This document shows, piece after piece, positions 1 to 5,297 of a stretch of 6,842 nt of DNA. The notes below the pieces were generated by a model. That model had not been told where the DNA came from, did not search any database, and saw only the letters and a list, made by a program, of their open reading frames with translations. Location: assembly GCA_964403185.1 (NCBI GenBank), contig CAYOFK010000152.1:1-6842 (forward strand), given 5' to 3'. The DNA is from CAYOFK01 sp964403185. Lineage in GTDB: Bacteria > Bacteroidota > Bacteroidia > Bacteroidales > VadinHA17. The first letter of the stretch is position 1, and each line of letters begins with the position of its first letter. The position numbers and the translations under genes were made by a program.

Positions 1-434
1 AATTTATCATAGCCGGCATCAACTCCAAGGTCCTCCACCTTCCAGCCGGCCCCTTCCACCATCATGGCCACAAGGTTTTTGCCAATATCATGAAGATCAC
101 CTTGCACCGTTCCCAGTATCACAGTGCCTTTCGGTTTAATATCCCCGGATTTAAAAAAGGGCTCCAGGTGTGCCATTGCCGCCTTCATGGCTTTGGCAGC
201 CATCAGCATTTCAGGTACGAAAACTTTTCCTTCACTGAATTTTTTCCCTATTTCAGACATGCCAATAACCAGTGCTTTCTGTAAGATCTCATCCGCCGGG
301 ATGCCTTGTTTAATGGCTGTCGCAGTTAATTCGTCAGCCCCATCCTGGTCTTTAAGACCGGGAGGGTATGGTGAGGCTTTGTTGACTTTGCCACGTTCAA
401 CACTAACTGCAAGTTTTTCTATTAGTTCCTTCAT
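1..434 (-). CDS. Methyltransferase corrinoid (cobalamin-binding) protein, 3' end cut off by the window
   Basis: This is a MtaC/MtbC-like corrinoid protein that carries a methyl group on cobalamin between a substrate-specific methyltransferase and an acceptor in the cytoplasm. The 144 complete codons visible show two domains. Residues about 3-95 form the helical B12-binding cap, with the family-typical stretches GKVNKASPYPPGLKDQDGADEL and KVFVPEMLMAAKAM. From about residue 100 a Rossmann-like B12-binding domain begins, with the cobalt-ligand motif DxHxxG seen as DLHDIG at residues 113-118 (H115 is the lower axial ligand). Family members are usually about 210-220 residues, so roughly the last third lies beyond position 1. 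The ATG at 432-434 gives the family-typical start MKELIEKLA; no clear Shine-Dalgarno sequence precedes it. The substrate (methanol, methylamine, a methoxylated compound or other) cannot be told because no partner methyltransferase is intact in the window. The family assignment is firm; the pathway is inferred. Confidence 0.93.
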   Translation of the reverse strand, partial: MKELIEKLAVSVERGKVNKASPYPPGLKDQDGADELTATAIKQGIPADEILQKALVIGMSEIGKKFSEGKVFVPEMLMAAKAMKAAMAHLEPFFKSGDIKPKGTVILGTVQGDLHDIGKNLVAMMVEGAGWKVEDLGVDAGYDK

Positions 435-777
435 GGTGAAAATAAATTGATAATGTTCCTTCCTGTTCTTTCAAAAGAGCTTTAAATTAATCAAAAATCC
501 CATATTCTGAGGGTATGTGTTTGGCCGAATCGATCAGGGGCATCATTTGTTCAATAAATTCAACCTTGTTTACCGGAATAGTTCATCAATAAAATCCGGA
601 AATCTGGCAACGAACCTGAAAACAAAACTTCCTGAAAGCCGGTTTTGTTCTTGTCTGATGGAAAATTAGTAAATTGCCTGTTCATAGTATCGTTTACATA
701 TGTCTGAAATTGAGGGGTACAACTGACCTCAATACAAGCAGACCGGAGTGCCAAACCCGTAAAAGAATTAATTACTA
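435..777. other. Divergent intergenic region between corrinoid protein and fucosidase genes
   Basis: These 343 bases separate two divergent genes and must hold both promoters. I see no convincing match to the Bacteroidota -7 box TAnnTTTG on either strand. An 8-bp inverted repeat, AACAAAAC at 621-628 and GTTTTGTT at 642-649, could form a stem with a 13-nt loop; it has no T tract on either side, so it is not a standard terminator. The left part (487-582) contains a short coding-like frame on the minus strand, listed separately. An open frame at 560-754 (-) has no recognisable protein features and I regard it as chance. Confidence 0.6.
487..582 (-). pseudogene. Possible C-terminal remnant of a gene upstream of the corrinoid protein
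   Basis: On the minus strand a frame opens after a stop at 583-585 and runs about 32 codons to a TAA at 487-489, which is 52 bases upstream of the corrinoid protein start. The peptide contains VEFIEQMMPLIDSAKHIPSE and ends in YGIFD. It reads like the natural C-terminus of a globular protein, but there is no start codon until the internal MM, which would leave only 16 residues. Corrinoid proteins are often encoded beside a partner methyltransferase, commonly of the uroporphyrinogen decarboxylase-like fold, so a decayed partner gene is possible. I cannot identify the family, and the frame is short enough to be chance. Confidence 0.27.
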
Positions 778-2160
778 ATGAAGGAAAAATTATTTTGTCT
801 TGCTAAGAAAACTATAATTGCATTTTTATTACTTCAAAGCCCGGGCATGACAGCTCAATTGCCCGGGGAAACACCGGAACAGAAAACGAAAAGAATGCAA
901 TGGTGGACAGAGGCGCGGTTCGGAATGTTTATCCACTGGGGTTTGTATGCGTCACCGGCAAGACATGAATGGGTGAAGAAATATGAGCGGATCAGTAATG
1001 AAGATTATCAAAAGTATTTCGATATCTTCAATCCTGATCTCTACGACCCGCATGAATGGGCAAGAATGGCAAAGAATGCAGGTATGAAATATGCCGTGAT
1101 CACCACCAAACATCATGAAGGTTTTTGCCTGTTTGATTCAAAACATACCGACTATAAAGCTACCAATACTGCTTATGGCAAGGACCTTATCAAAGAATGG
1201 GTGCAGGCTTTCCGCGATGAGGGCCTTGGAATAGGATTTTATTATTCACTGATCGACTGGCATCACCCCAACTATACCATTGACAGCCGCCATCCGCAAA
1301 GCGCTAAAACGGATAAGGAATACGCTGAATTAAACAAGGGCAGGGATATGGATGTTTACAGAAAATATCTGAAAGACCAGGTAAGGGAATTGCTCACAAA
1401 TTACGGCAAGATTGATATATTGTGGCTGGATTATTCTTTCCCGGGAGAACATGGTAAAGACAGGAACGACTGGGATTCGGAAAACCTGCTGAAGATGGTA
1501 AGGGAACTCCAACCGGGAGTGATAGTTAATGACCGGCTTGATTTAAGAGATGCTGAAGGTGGCTGGGATTTCACCACACCTGAACAGTACAAGGTTACCA
1601 AATGGCCGGAAAAAAACGGTAACAGAATTCCATGGGAAACCTGCCAGACATTTTCAGGTTCCTGGGGATATTACAGGGATGAAGCTACCTGGAAAGATGA
1701 CAAGCAACTGCTTGTACTCCTTATAGAATCGGTAAGCAAGGGAGGAAACCTGCTTCTTAACGTAGGGCCTACCGCCAGGGGCACTTTCGATTCCAGGGCG
1801 AAAGACAGGCTGGAGGGAATGGGAGAGTGGATGAAGTACAACAGCCCATCCATATATAATTGCACCCAGGCTCCCGATGAATTTGAGAAACCTGATAATT
1901 GTCTGCTTACCTATAATCCTGAAACCGGGCGCTTATATGTTCACCTGCTGGATTATCCGCTGAAAAGATTTTATCTTAAGGGATACGCAGGAAAAATAAA
2001 ATATGCCCAGTTTCTGCATGACCGTTCCGAGATCAAGTTTGGAAGTCCCAGGAGAACAGTGACCTATGAAGAGAAACAAGCCCGGGAAGATATCATCCTG
2101 ATGCTGCCCGTTGTTAAACCTGATATTGAAATTCCGGTGATTGAACTGATCCTGGAATAG
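778..2160 (+). CDS. Secreted alpha-L-fucosidase, glycoside hydrolase family 29
   Basis: The 460-residue enzyme hydrolyses terminal alpha-L-fucose from glycans by a retaining mechanism, probably in the periplasm or at the cell surface. An N-terminal signal peptide is visible: Lys-rich start, hydrophobic core TIIAFLLLQ at 12-20, likely cleavage after MTA (A26). No lipobox cysteine is present. The catalytic (beta/alpha)8-like domain spans about 38-360 with GH29 hallmarks: RFGMFIHWG (47-55), KHHEGF (111-116), DILWLDY (213-219) with D218 as the likely nucleophile, WETCQTFSGSWGYY (286-299), and KGGNLLLNVGP (321-331). E287 is a candidate acid/base by analogy with characterised Bacteroides enzymes; that residue varies in the family. 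A small beta-rich C-terminal domain follows (about 370-460). The length is normal and complete. The start gives a proper signal peptide, though no strong ribosome-binding site precedes it. The gene is convergent with the fucose-permease-like gene, which supports a fucose-scavenging role. Exact linkage specificity cannot be read from the sequence. Confidence 0.95.
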   Translation: MKEKLFCLAKKTIIAFLLLQSPGMTAQLPGETPEQKTKRMQWWTEARFGMFIHWGLYASPARHEWVKKYERISNEDYQKYFDIFNPDLYDPHEWARMAKNAGMKYAVITTKHHEGFCLFDSKHTDYKATNTAYGKDLIKEWVQAFRDEGLGIGFYYSLIDWHHPNYTIDSRHPQSAKTDKEYAELNKGRDMDVYRKYLKDQVRELLTNYGKIDILWLDYSFPGEHGKDRNDWDSENLLKMVRELQPGVIVNDRLDLRDAEGGWDFTTPEQYKVTKWPEKNGNRIPWETCQTFSGSWGYYRDEATWKDDKQLLVLLIESVSKGGNLLLNVGPTARGTFDSRAKDRLEGMGEWMKYNSPSIYNCTQAPDEFEKPDNCLLTYNPETGRLYVHLLDYPLKRFYLKGYAGKIKYAQFLHDRSEIKFGSPRRTVTYEEKQAREDIILMLPVVKPDIEIPVIELILE

Positions 2161-2170
2161 CATGAGGTGA

Positions 2171-2201
2171 TCCGCCTTCGTTACTTCGTAGCTTTGACGG
2201 A
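2171..2201. repeat. Imperfect palindromic (REP-like) element just after the fucosidase gene
   Basis: Outer arms TCCG (2171-2174) and CGGA (2198-2201) enclose an inner TAC/GTA mini-stem (2182-2184 with 2188-2190), giving a weak stem-loop of type TCCGCCTTCG...CGGACAAG. From memory, similar sequences occur as dispersed intergenic repeats in Bacteroidota. The copy here is degenerate. It starts 10 bases after the fucosidase stop. Confidence 0.35.
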
Positions 2202-2240
2202 CAAGGCTGGGGATTTTGTAAGGAATAAAGGATTCACTAA

Positions 2241-2260
2241 CCCTGGTATTTATGCCGGGG
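2241..2260. repeat. Intergenic hairpin, 8-bp stem
   Basis: CCCTGGTA (2241-2248) pairs with TGCCGGGG (2253-2260) around a TTTA loop, including two G-T pairs. It could end transcription of the fucosidase gene or form part of a dispersed repeat. No T run follows it on the plus strand. Confidence 0.45.
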
Positions 2261-2360
2261 GAAAAGGAGCAGAAATAAGCAGGTTTTGGCGCTGGTTTTG
2301 CTTCTGGAGGGAGATTGTAGGGTGGCATGCAAAATCTGTGTCAAAACCGGGAAACTGTTA

Positions 2361-2400
2361 CGCAAAGAACCGCGGAGGAGCGCAAAGGACCGCAAAGATG
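2361..2400. repeat. Four-unit 10-bp imperfect tandem repeat, core CGCAAAG
   Basis: Four consecutive 10-bp units read CGCAAAGAAC, CGCGGAGGAG, CGCAAAGGAC and CGCAAAGATG. Three share the CGCAAAG core exactly, and the second is diverged at the two AA positions and the end. Short CGCAAAG-type tandem repeats are, from memory, frequent between genes in Bacteroidota and some other phyla. No coding role is apparent. Confidence 0.8.
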
Positions 2401-2416
2401 TGGAGATGAGGAAATG

Positions 2417-2440
2417 TAGGGGCAACCAGCCGGTTCCCTA
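2417..2440. repeat. Bulged hairpin of the TAGGGGCAACC...GGTTCCCTA type
   Basis: TAGGG (2417-2421) plus AACC (2424-2427) pairs with GGTT (2432-2435) plus CCCTA (2436-2440). This gives a 9-bp stem with a 2-nt GC bulge and an AGCC loop. The form resembles dispersed GTAGGGGC-type intergenic repeats. It is 43 bases past the permease stop codon, so it could also mark the end of that transcript. Confidence 0.55.
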
Positions 2441-2482
2441 TGTTGAAAGATTGATTTATAACATCAGAAACCAACTGTTTTC

Positions 2483-3799
2483 TTACGCCATGTAATATCT
2501 GTAACTCCTGTAACTGAAAGCAGCAATAACAATAAAACTTATTAATGGCAATACAAAAGATATATTTACAGCCGGCATGGAAAACAAGGTGCCCTGGTCG
2601 ATAATGATACCCTGAAGCGGGGGCATTAAGGCGCCGCCAACTATGGCCATGACCAGTCCCGCAGCCCCGATCTTGGCATCATCGTTTTCCAGTCCACGAA
2701 GGGAGATACCGTAAATAGTAGGGAACATCAATGACATGAAGGCGGAAGTGGCGATGAGACAATACAGCCCGGCCATACCCTGAATGAAAATTGTACCCGA
2801 AATACTTACCGCACCACCAAGAGCGAAGATCATTAACAGTTTTCCGGGATTGATATATTTTAGCAGAAAGGTGCTGATAAACCTGCCGCTTATAAACAAG
2901 GACATTGCAATGATATTATAATTCTGGGCAGTTGCTTTGTCCAGTCCCAGGTTTTCAGCGTAATGAATGATGAAAGTCCAGCACATGATCTGGGCGCCAA
3001 CATAAAAAACCTGGGCAAGCACTCCTTCCCTGTACTTCCTGTTTCTGGCCAGCCGTTTAAAAATATGACTTGTTTTTGTAACCTCCCCCTTTTTGCTTTG
3101 GGGCATTTTGTATATATAAATTACAGCAAATACAACCAACACAACCAGGCCCAGGAGCAAATATGGATTTCTTATTATTTCAAGGTCATGTGTTCTGATA
3201 GAAGCTTTCTCAACAACACTCAGATTTGGAAAAATAAGGTTGCCTGCCGAGTCCCGTTCATCAGATTGCAGTGCGGAAAGAATGAAATTGGATGCGACAA
3301 ACATGCCGAGTATAGACCCCAGGGGATTGAAAGCCTGAGCCAGATTTAGTCTTCGGGTGGACGTTTCCTGACTACCCATGGAGAGAATGTATGGATTGGC
3401 AGTGGTCTCCAGGAACGCCAGGCCAAAGGTCAGAATGTACAGGGAAATAAGAAAGAATACGAACATTTCATATTTCGCTGCCGGATAAAACAGAAATGCC
3501 CCGATAGCATACAGGGACAAGCCCACTAAAATCCCCCGTTTGTATGAATATTTCTTAACAATCAGGGCAGCAGGTATGGCCATTGTGGCATACCCGCCAT
3601 AAAATGCAAATTGCACCAGGGCGGCTTTTGCATTTGATATTTCCATTACGGTCCTGAATGCGGCCACCAGGGGATTGGTTATGTCATTTGCAAACCCCCA
3701 CAAAGGAAAAAGTATGGTAATGAGGATGAATGGGATTAGATATTTACCTTGGACGACACGGTTATTATTGTCTTTCGTTGCTTCGGTGTGGACACTCAT
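2483..3799 (-). CDS. fucP: FucP-family sugar:proton symporter (probable L-fucose permease)
   Basis: This 438-residue inner-membrane protein belongs to the major facilitator superfamily, FucP/GluP subfamily, and imports a sugar with protons. Twelve hydrophobic segments can be traced (about 20-42, 59-80, 88-106, 111-133, 153-175, 212-230, 258-280, 295-313, 319-338, 343-365, 376-398, 408-428) with a hydrophilic central loop at 231-257. Family landmarks include PLWGFANDITNPL (32-44), LVQFAFYGGY (61-70), LAFLETTANPY (128-137), RLNLAQAFNPLG (150-161), VLAQVFYVGAQ (260-270) and SAFMSLMFPTIY (352-363). E131 aligns with the essential E135 of E. coli FucP; the other E. coli acid, D46, aligns by eye with N42 here, while D39 lies one turn earlier. 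Length matches E. coli FucP (438). L-fucose as substrate is inferred from the adjacent fucosidase; glucose or galactose transport is the main alternative. The gene is transcribed towards the fucosidase, so the two are not one operon. Confidence 0.9.
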   Translation of the reverse strand: MSVHTEATKDNNNRVVQGKYLIPFILITILFPLWGFANDITNPLVAAFRTVMEISNAKAALVQFAFYGGYATMAIPAALIVKKYSYKRGILVGLSLYAIGAFLFYPAAKYEMFVFFLISLYILTFGLAFLETTANPYILSMGSQETSTRRLNLAQAFNPLGSILGMFVASNFILSALQSDERDSAGNLIFPNLSVVEKASIRTHDLEIIRNPYLLLGLVVLVVFAVIYIYKMPQSKKGEVTKTSHIFKRLARNRKYREGVLAQVFYVGAQIMCWTFIIHYAENLGLDKATAQNYNIIAMSLFISGRFISTFLLKYINPGKLLMIFALGGAVSISGTIFIQGMAGLYCLIATSAFMSLMFPTIYGISLRGLENDDAKIGAAGLVMAIVGGALMPPLQGIIIDQGTLFSMPAVNISFVLPLISFIVIAAFSYRSYRYYMA

Positions 3800-3914
3800 G
3801 ATTTGAACTTGATATAGAAGTGAGTAGATAACAGGAATAACATTTTTTTACCGTTTCGCTAACATGATGTATTGGAAGTGTTTTGAAATCCCGAAGTAAA
3901 TAAAAAAAAGTGAC

Positions 3915-4004
3915 ATGGGGTCAAAGTTAAAATATTTCCGGCCTGAAAACCTGGTTGACGAAGTTTTGGAAGCTCAGAAGGGTTATGTCAATCAACAGAA
4001 ATAA
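3915..4004 (+). CDS. Doubtful 29-residue ORF
   Basis: An ATG at 3915 opens a 29-codon frame to a TAA at 4002-4004, on the strand opposite to both neighbours. The peptide includes LKYFRPENLVDEVLEAQKGY, whose amphipathic, charged composition looks more protein-like than most chance frames. There is no recognisable family, no clear ribosome-binding site (an A-rich stretch, 3902-3909, precedes it), and the length allows chance. It might be a small protein or a remnant left beside the accessory module. Confidence 0.2.
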   Translation: MGSKLKYFRPENLVDEVLEAQKGYVNQQK

Positions 4005-4018
4005 TCGAAGCAACATAG

Positions 4019-4040
4019 TGAACGGAAACATGCCCGTTCA
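4019..4040 (-). terminator. Hairpin straddling the Fic stop codon, weak terminator candidate
   Basis: TGAACGG (4019-4025) and CCGTTCA (4034-4040) form a perfect 7-bp stem with an 8-nt loop; the right arm contains the Fic stop codon (4038-4040). No T run follows in the direction of transcription, so intrinsic termination is uncertain. It may instead protect the 3' end of the transcript or mark the edge of the module. Confidence 0.35.
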
Positions 4041-4634
4041 GGATCGTGCAAATGCTATCAGAGGATCGATTTGTTCCCGATCTGCCTGATATATTGTATC
4101 AAGATACCTGGTTCTTGTCTCATTCTGATCAGTCAATCTTTTCCCACCCCAGGTAAATACCGGTTTATTTAATGCATGAGAAATCAAAATATCAGCACAC
4201 AACCTTGAGTGACGGCCATTCCCATTAGGAAATGGATGTATCTTCACCATTCGATGCTTAAATCTTATAGCTATTTCATCCTCACAATAGGTTTTGTTTT
4301 CAATCCAGAATTTGCAATCGTCAAGAAGCACTCTTAATTCTTGCTCAATATAATACTTGTCAACTCCTATATTCTTATTAGTTTTTCTTAAAGTGCCAGC
4401 CCATTCCCAGACTTCTGAGAACATTTTCTTATGTACTTCCTTGATAAAATCAACTGTTAAGATCTTTTCATATGAGTGTTTCCTTTTCAGACTCCATTCA
4501 ACTGCTTTCTCAATGTTTAACTGTTCAAACTCATCTAATTCTTCTCTTGTTGAGATGGTTTTAATTTTCAAACCTTCCTTTTCCTCTTCATCGATAGGTG
4601 TCTGACCCTTAATATATTCCAGTTCTAATCCCAT
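4038..4634 (-). CDS. Fic-domain protein, mobile mystery protein B type (probable toxin-like AMP-transferase)
   Basis: This 198-residue cytoplasmic protein has the Fic fold, whose members usually transfer AMP or another phosphate-linked group onto hydroxyl side chains of target proteins. The core motif HPFPNGNGRHSR is at 133-144, with H133 as the catalytic base; it follows the family pattern HxFx(D/E)GNGRxxR except that the Mg-binding acid is Asn (N137). The N-terminus, TPIDEEEKEGL (12-22) followed by ELDEFEQLNI (32-41), matches the 'mobile mystery protein B' subfamily (TIGR02613), always paired with an HTH partner. EVWEWAGTLRKTNKNIGV (74-91) is also typical of Fic proteins. I see no exact inhibitory motif (S/T)xxxE(G/N) inside it. 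Its ATG lies inside the end of the upstream HTH gene (10-nt overlap, 4625-4634), so the pair is probably translationally coupled. Base composition is visibly more AT-rich than the sugar genes, which suggests transfer. The target is unknown. Confidence 0.9.
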   Translation of the reverse strand: MGLELEYIKGQTPIDEEEKEGLKIKTISTREELDEFEQLNIEKAVEWSLKRKHSYEKILTVDFIKEVHKKMFSEVWEWAGTLRKTNKNIGVDKYYIEQELRVLLDDCKFWIENKTYCEDEIAIRFKHRMVKIHPFPNGNGRHSRLCADILISHALNKPVFTWGGKRLTDQNETRTRYLDTIYQADREQIDPLIAFARS

Positions 4635-5083
4635 AAGATCTTTGGTAATTCCTTAATCAATTCTTCTGTTTTTTCTCTGATGGCTTTCTTAATTCTTACT
4701 TCCGTATTCTTTTGATCCTCCAGATTCATCTGAATAGATGTCCTTTCAACAATTTGCCTTGCAAGTTTTGCTGCTCTTCTTTCAACCATCTTCTCAAGGG
4801 TTTTATCCCTTGGGATGAATCCATATACAAAATGCATATTCAAAGCTGAGGCTACTTGCTTCAATACATTAATGGAAATGGTACCATTTTTTTCTCTTTC
4901 TTCAATCTCTTTAACACTCTGGGGGGTAATAGAAAGTTTCTTCCCGAGCTGTTTCAGAGACATATTTATTCCTTGTCTGATTGAATAAATCCAGCCATTA
5001 GGAGGCACATTCACCTTCTCCAGATTACGAAACCTGATAATCTTACTATCAAGTTGCTCTTGTATCATTTTTTTTATTTTCAT
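4625..5083 (-). CDS. XRE-type HTH protein, mobile mystery protein A type (probable antitoxin/autorepressor)
   Basis: This 152-residue protein matches the 'mobile mystery protein A' family (TIGR02612), which is found together with a Fic-family protein B, often on mobile elements. The signature region runs from GWIYSIRQGINMSLKQLG (30-47) through the HTH recognition part SITPQSVKEIEERE (51-64) to ISINVLKQVASALNMHFVYG (69-88) and PRD (91-93). The C-terminal half (95-150) is charged and helical, with AAKLARQIVERT (104-115) and QMNLED (118-123); it probably contacts the Fic partner. By analogy it would restrain the Fic protein and repress its own promoter. Three palindromes lie directly upstream, the nearest touching the start codon. 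An ATG six codons in (5066-5068) is an alternative start; the first ATG is preferred for length, with AAGG 10 nt upstream as a weak ribosome-binding site. The DNA is AT-rich like its partner. Confidence 0.88.
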   Translation of the reverse strand: MKIKKMIQEQLDSKIIRFRNLEKVNVPPNGWIYSIRQGINMSLKQLGKKLSITPQSVKEIEEREKNGTISINVLKQVASALNMHFVYGFIPRDKTLEKMVERRAAKLARQIVERTSIQMNLEDQKNTEVRIKKAIREKTEELIKELPKILWD

Positions 5084-5098
5084 AAGGGTATAGCCTTA
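5083..5098. promoter_or_regulatory. Operator copy 1 of the HTH/Fic module
   Basis: TAAGGGTATAGCCTTA is one mismatch from the perfect 16-bp palindrome TAAGGCTATAGCCTTA. It abuts the start codon of the HTH gene (it shares base 5083), so bound protein would block both initiation of translation-proximal transcription and the ribosome-binding region. Function is inferred from symmetry, repetition and position. Confidence 0.75.
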
Positions 5099-5115
5099 AA
5101 ATATTTATGTAAAAG

Positions 5116-5131
5116 TAAGGCTTTAGCCTGA
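5116..5131. promoter_or_regulatory. Operator copy 2 of the HTH/Fic module
   Basis: TAAGGCTTTAGCCTGA differs from the palindromic consensus TAAGGCTATAGCCTTA at two positions. It begins exactly 33 bp from copy 1, with an AT-rich 17-bp spacer that is not conserved, so selection appears to be on the site and its spacing. Confidence 0.75.
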
Positions 5132-5148
5132 AATATGCAAATAAATAT

Positions 5149-5164
5149 TAAGGTTATAGCCTGA
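5149..5164. promoter_or_regulatory. Operator copy 3 of the HTH/Fic module
   Basis: TAAGGTTATAGCCTGA has two differences from the palindromic consensus and begins exactly 33 bp from copy 2. The three copies place the same face of each site about three helical turns apart, as expected for cooperative binding. The module's promoter most likely lies within or between copies 2 and 3; I cannot assign its boxes with confidence. Confidence 0.75.
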
Positions 5165-5297
5165 CAAAAAATTAGATCTGACGATTGCACATAGAAGTCT
5201 ATCCTGATTCTTCAGAAACCAGGAAGGAAAATCGATTTCTCAAAGGTGTAAACAGATCCAGCTTTTCCCACAGGCCTTTGTCAATCCTGATCACGCC

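Larger units (their letters stand above)
2161..2482. other. Convergent intergenic region rich in short palindromes and tandem repeats
   Basis: These 322 bases lie between the 3' ends of the fucosidase (+) and permease (-) genes. Small open frames here have no protein-like character. Instead there are four separate repeat signals, listed individually: an imperfect palindrome at 2171-2201, a hairpin at 2241-2260, a 10-bp tandem repeat at 2361-2400, and a bulged hairpin at 2417-2440. None is followed by a clear T tract on either strand, so no intrinsic terminator can be named with confidence, although the hairpins could serve that role for either transcript. Confidence 0.7.

Noticed and set aside
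124..450. Plus-strand open frame of 108 codons
   Set aside because: It lies antisense to the corrinoid protein, whose minus-strand frame has unmistakable family motifs including DLHDIG.
560..754. Minus-strand open frame of 64 codons in the divergent intergenic region
   Set aside because: Its composition is unlike a folded protein, it has no recognisable motif, and it overlaps the region that must hold promoters.
2167..2495. Overlapping short open frames on both strands after the fucosidase gene
   Set aside because: They are built over the hairpins and the 10-bp tandem repeat and have no protein-like features.
5083..5164. Three regularly spaced repeats that could be taken for a minimal CRISPR array
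   Set aside because: The units are short (16 bp), nearly perfectly palindromic, separated by 17-bp AT-rich spacers, and abut the start codon of an HTH gene with no cas genes. Operators explain them better.
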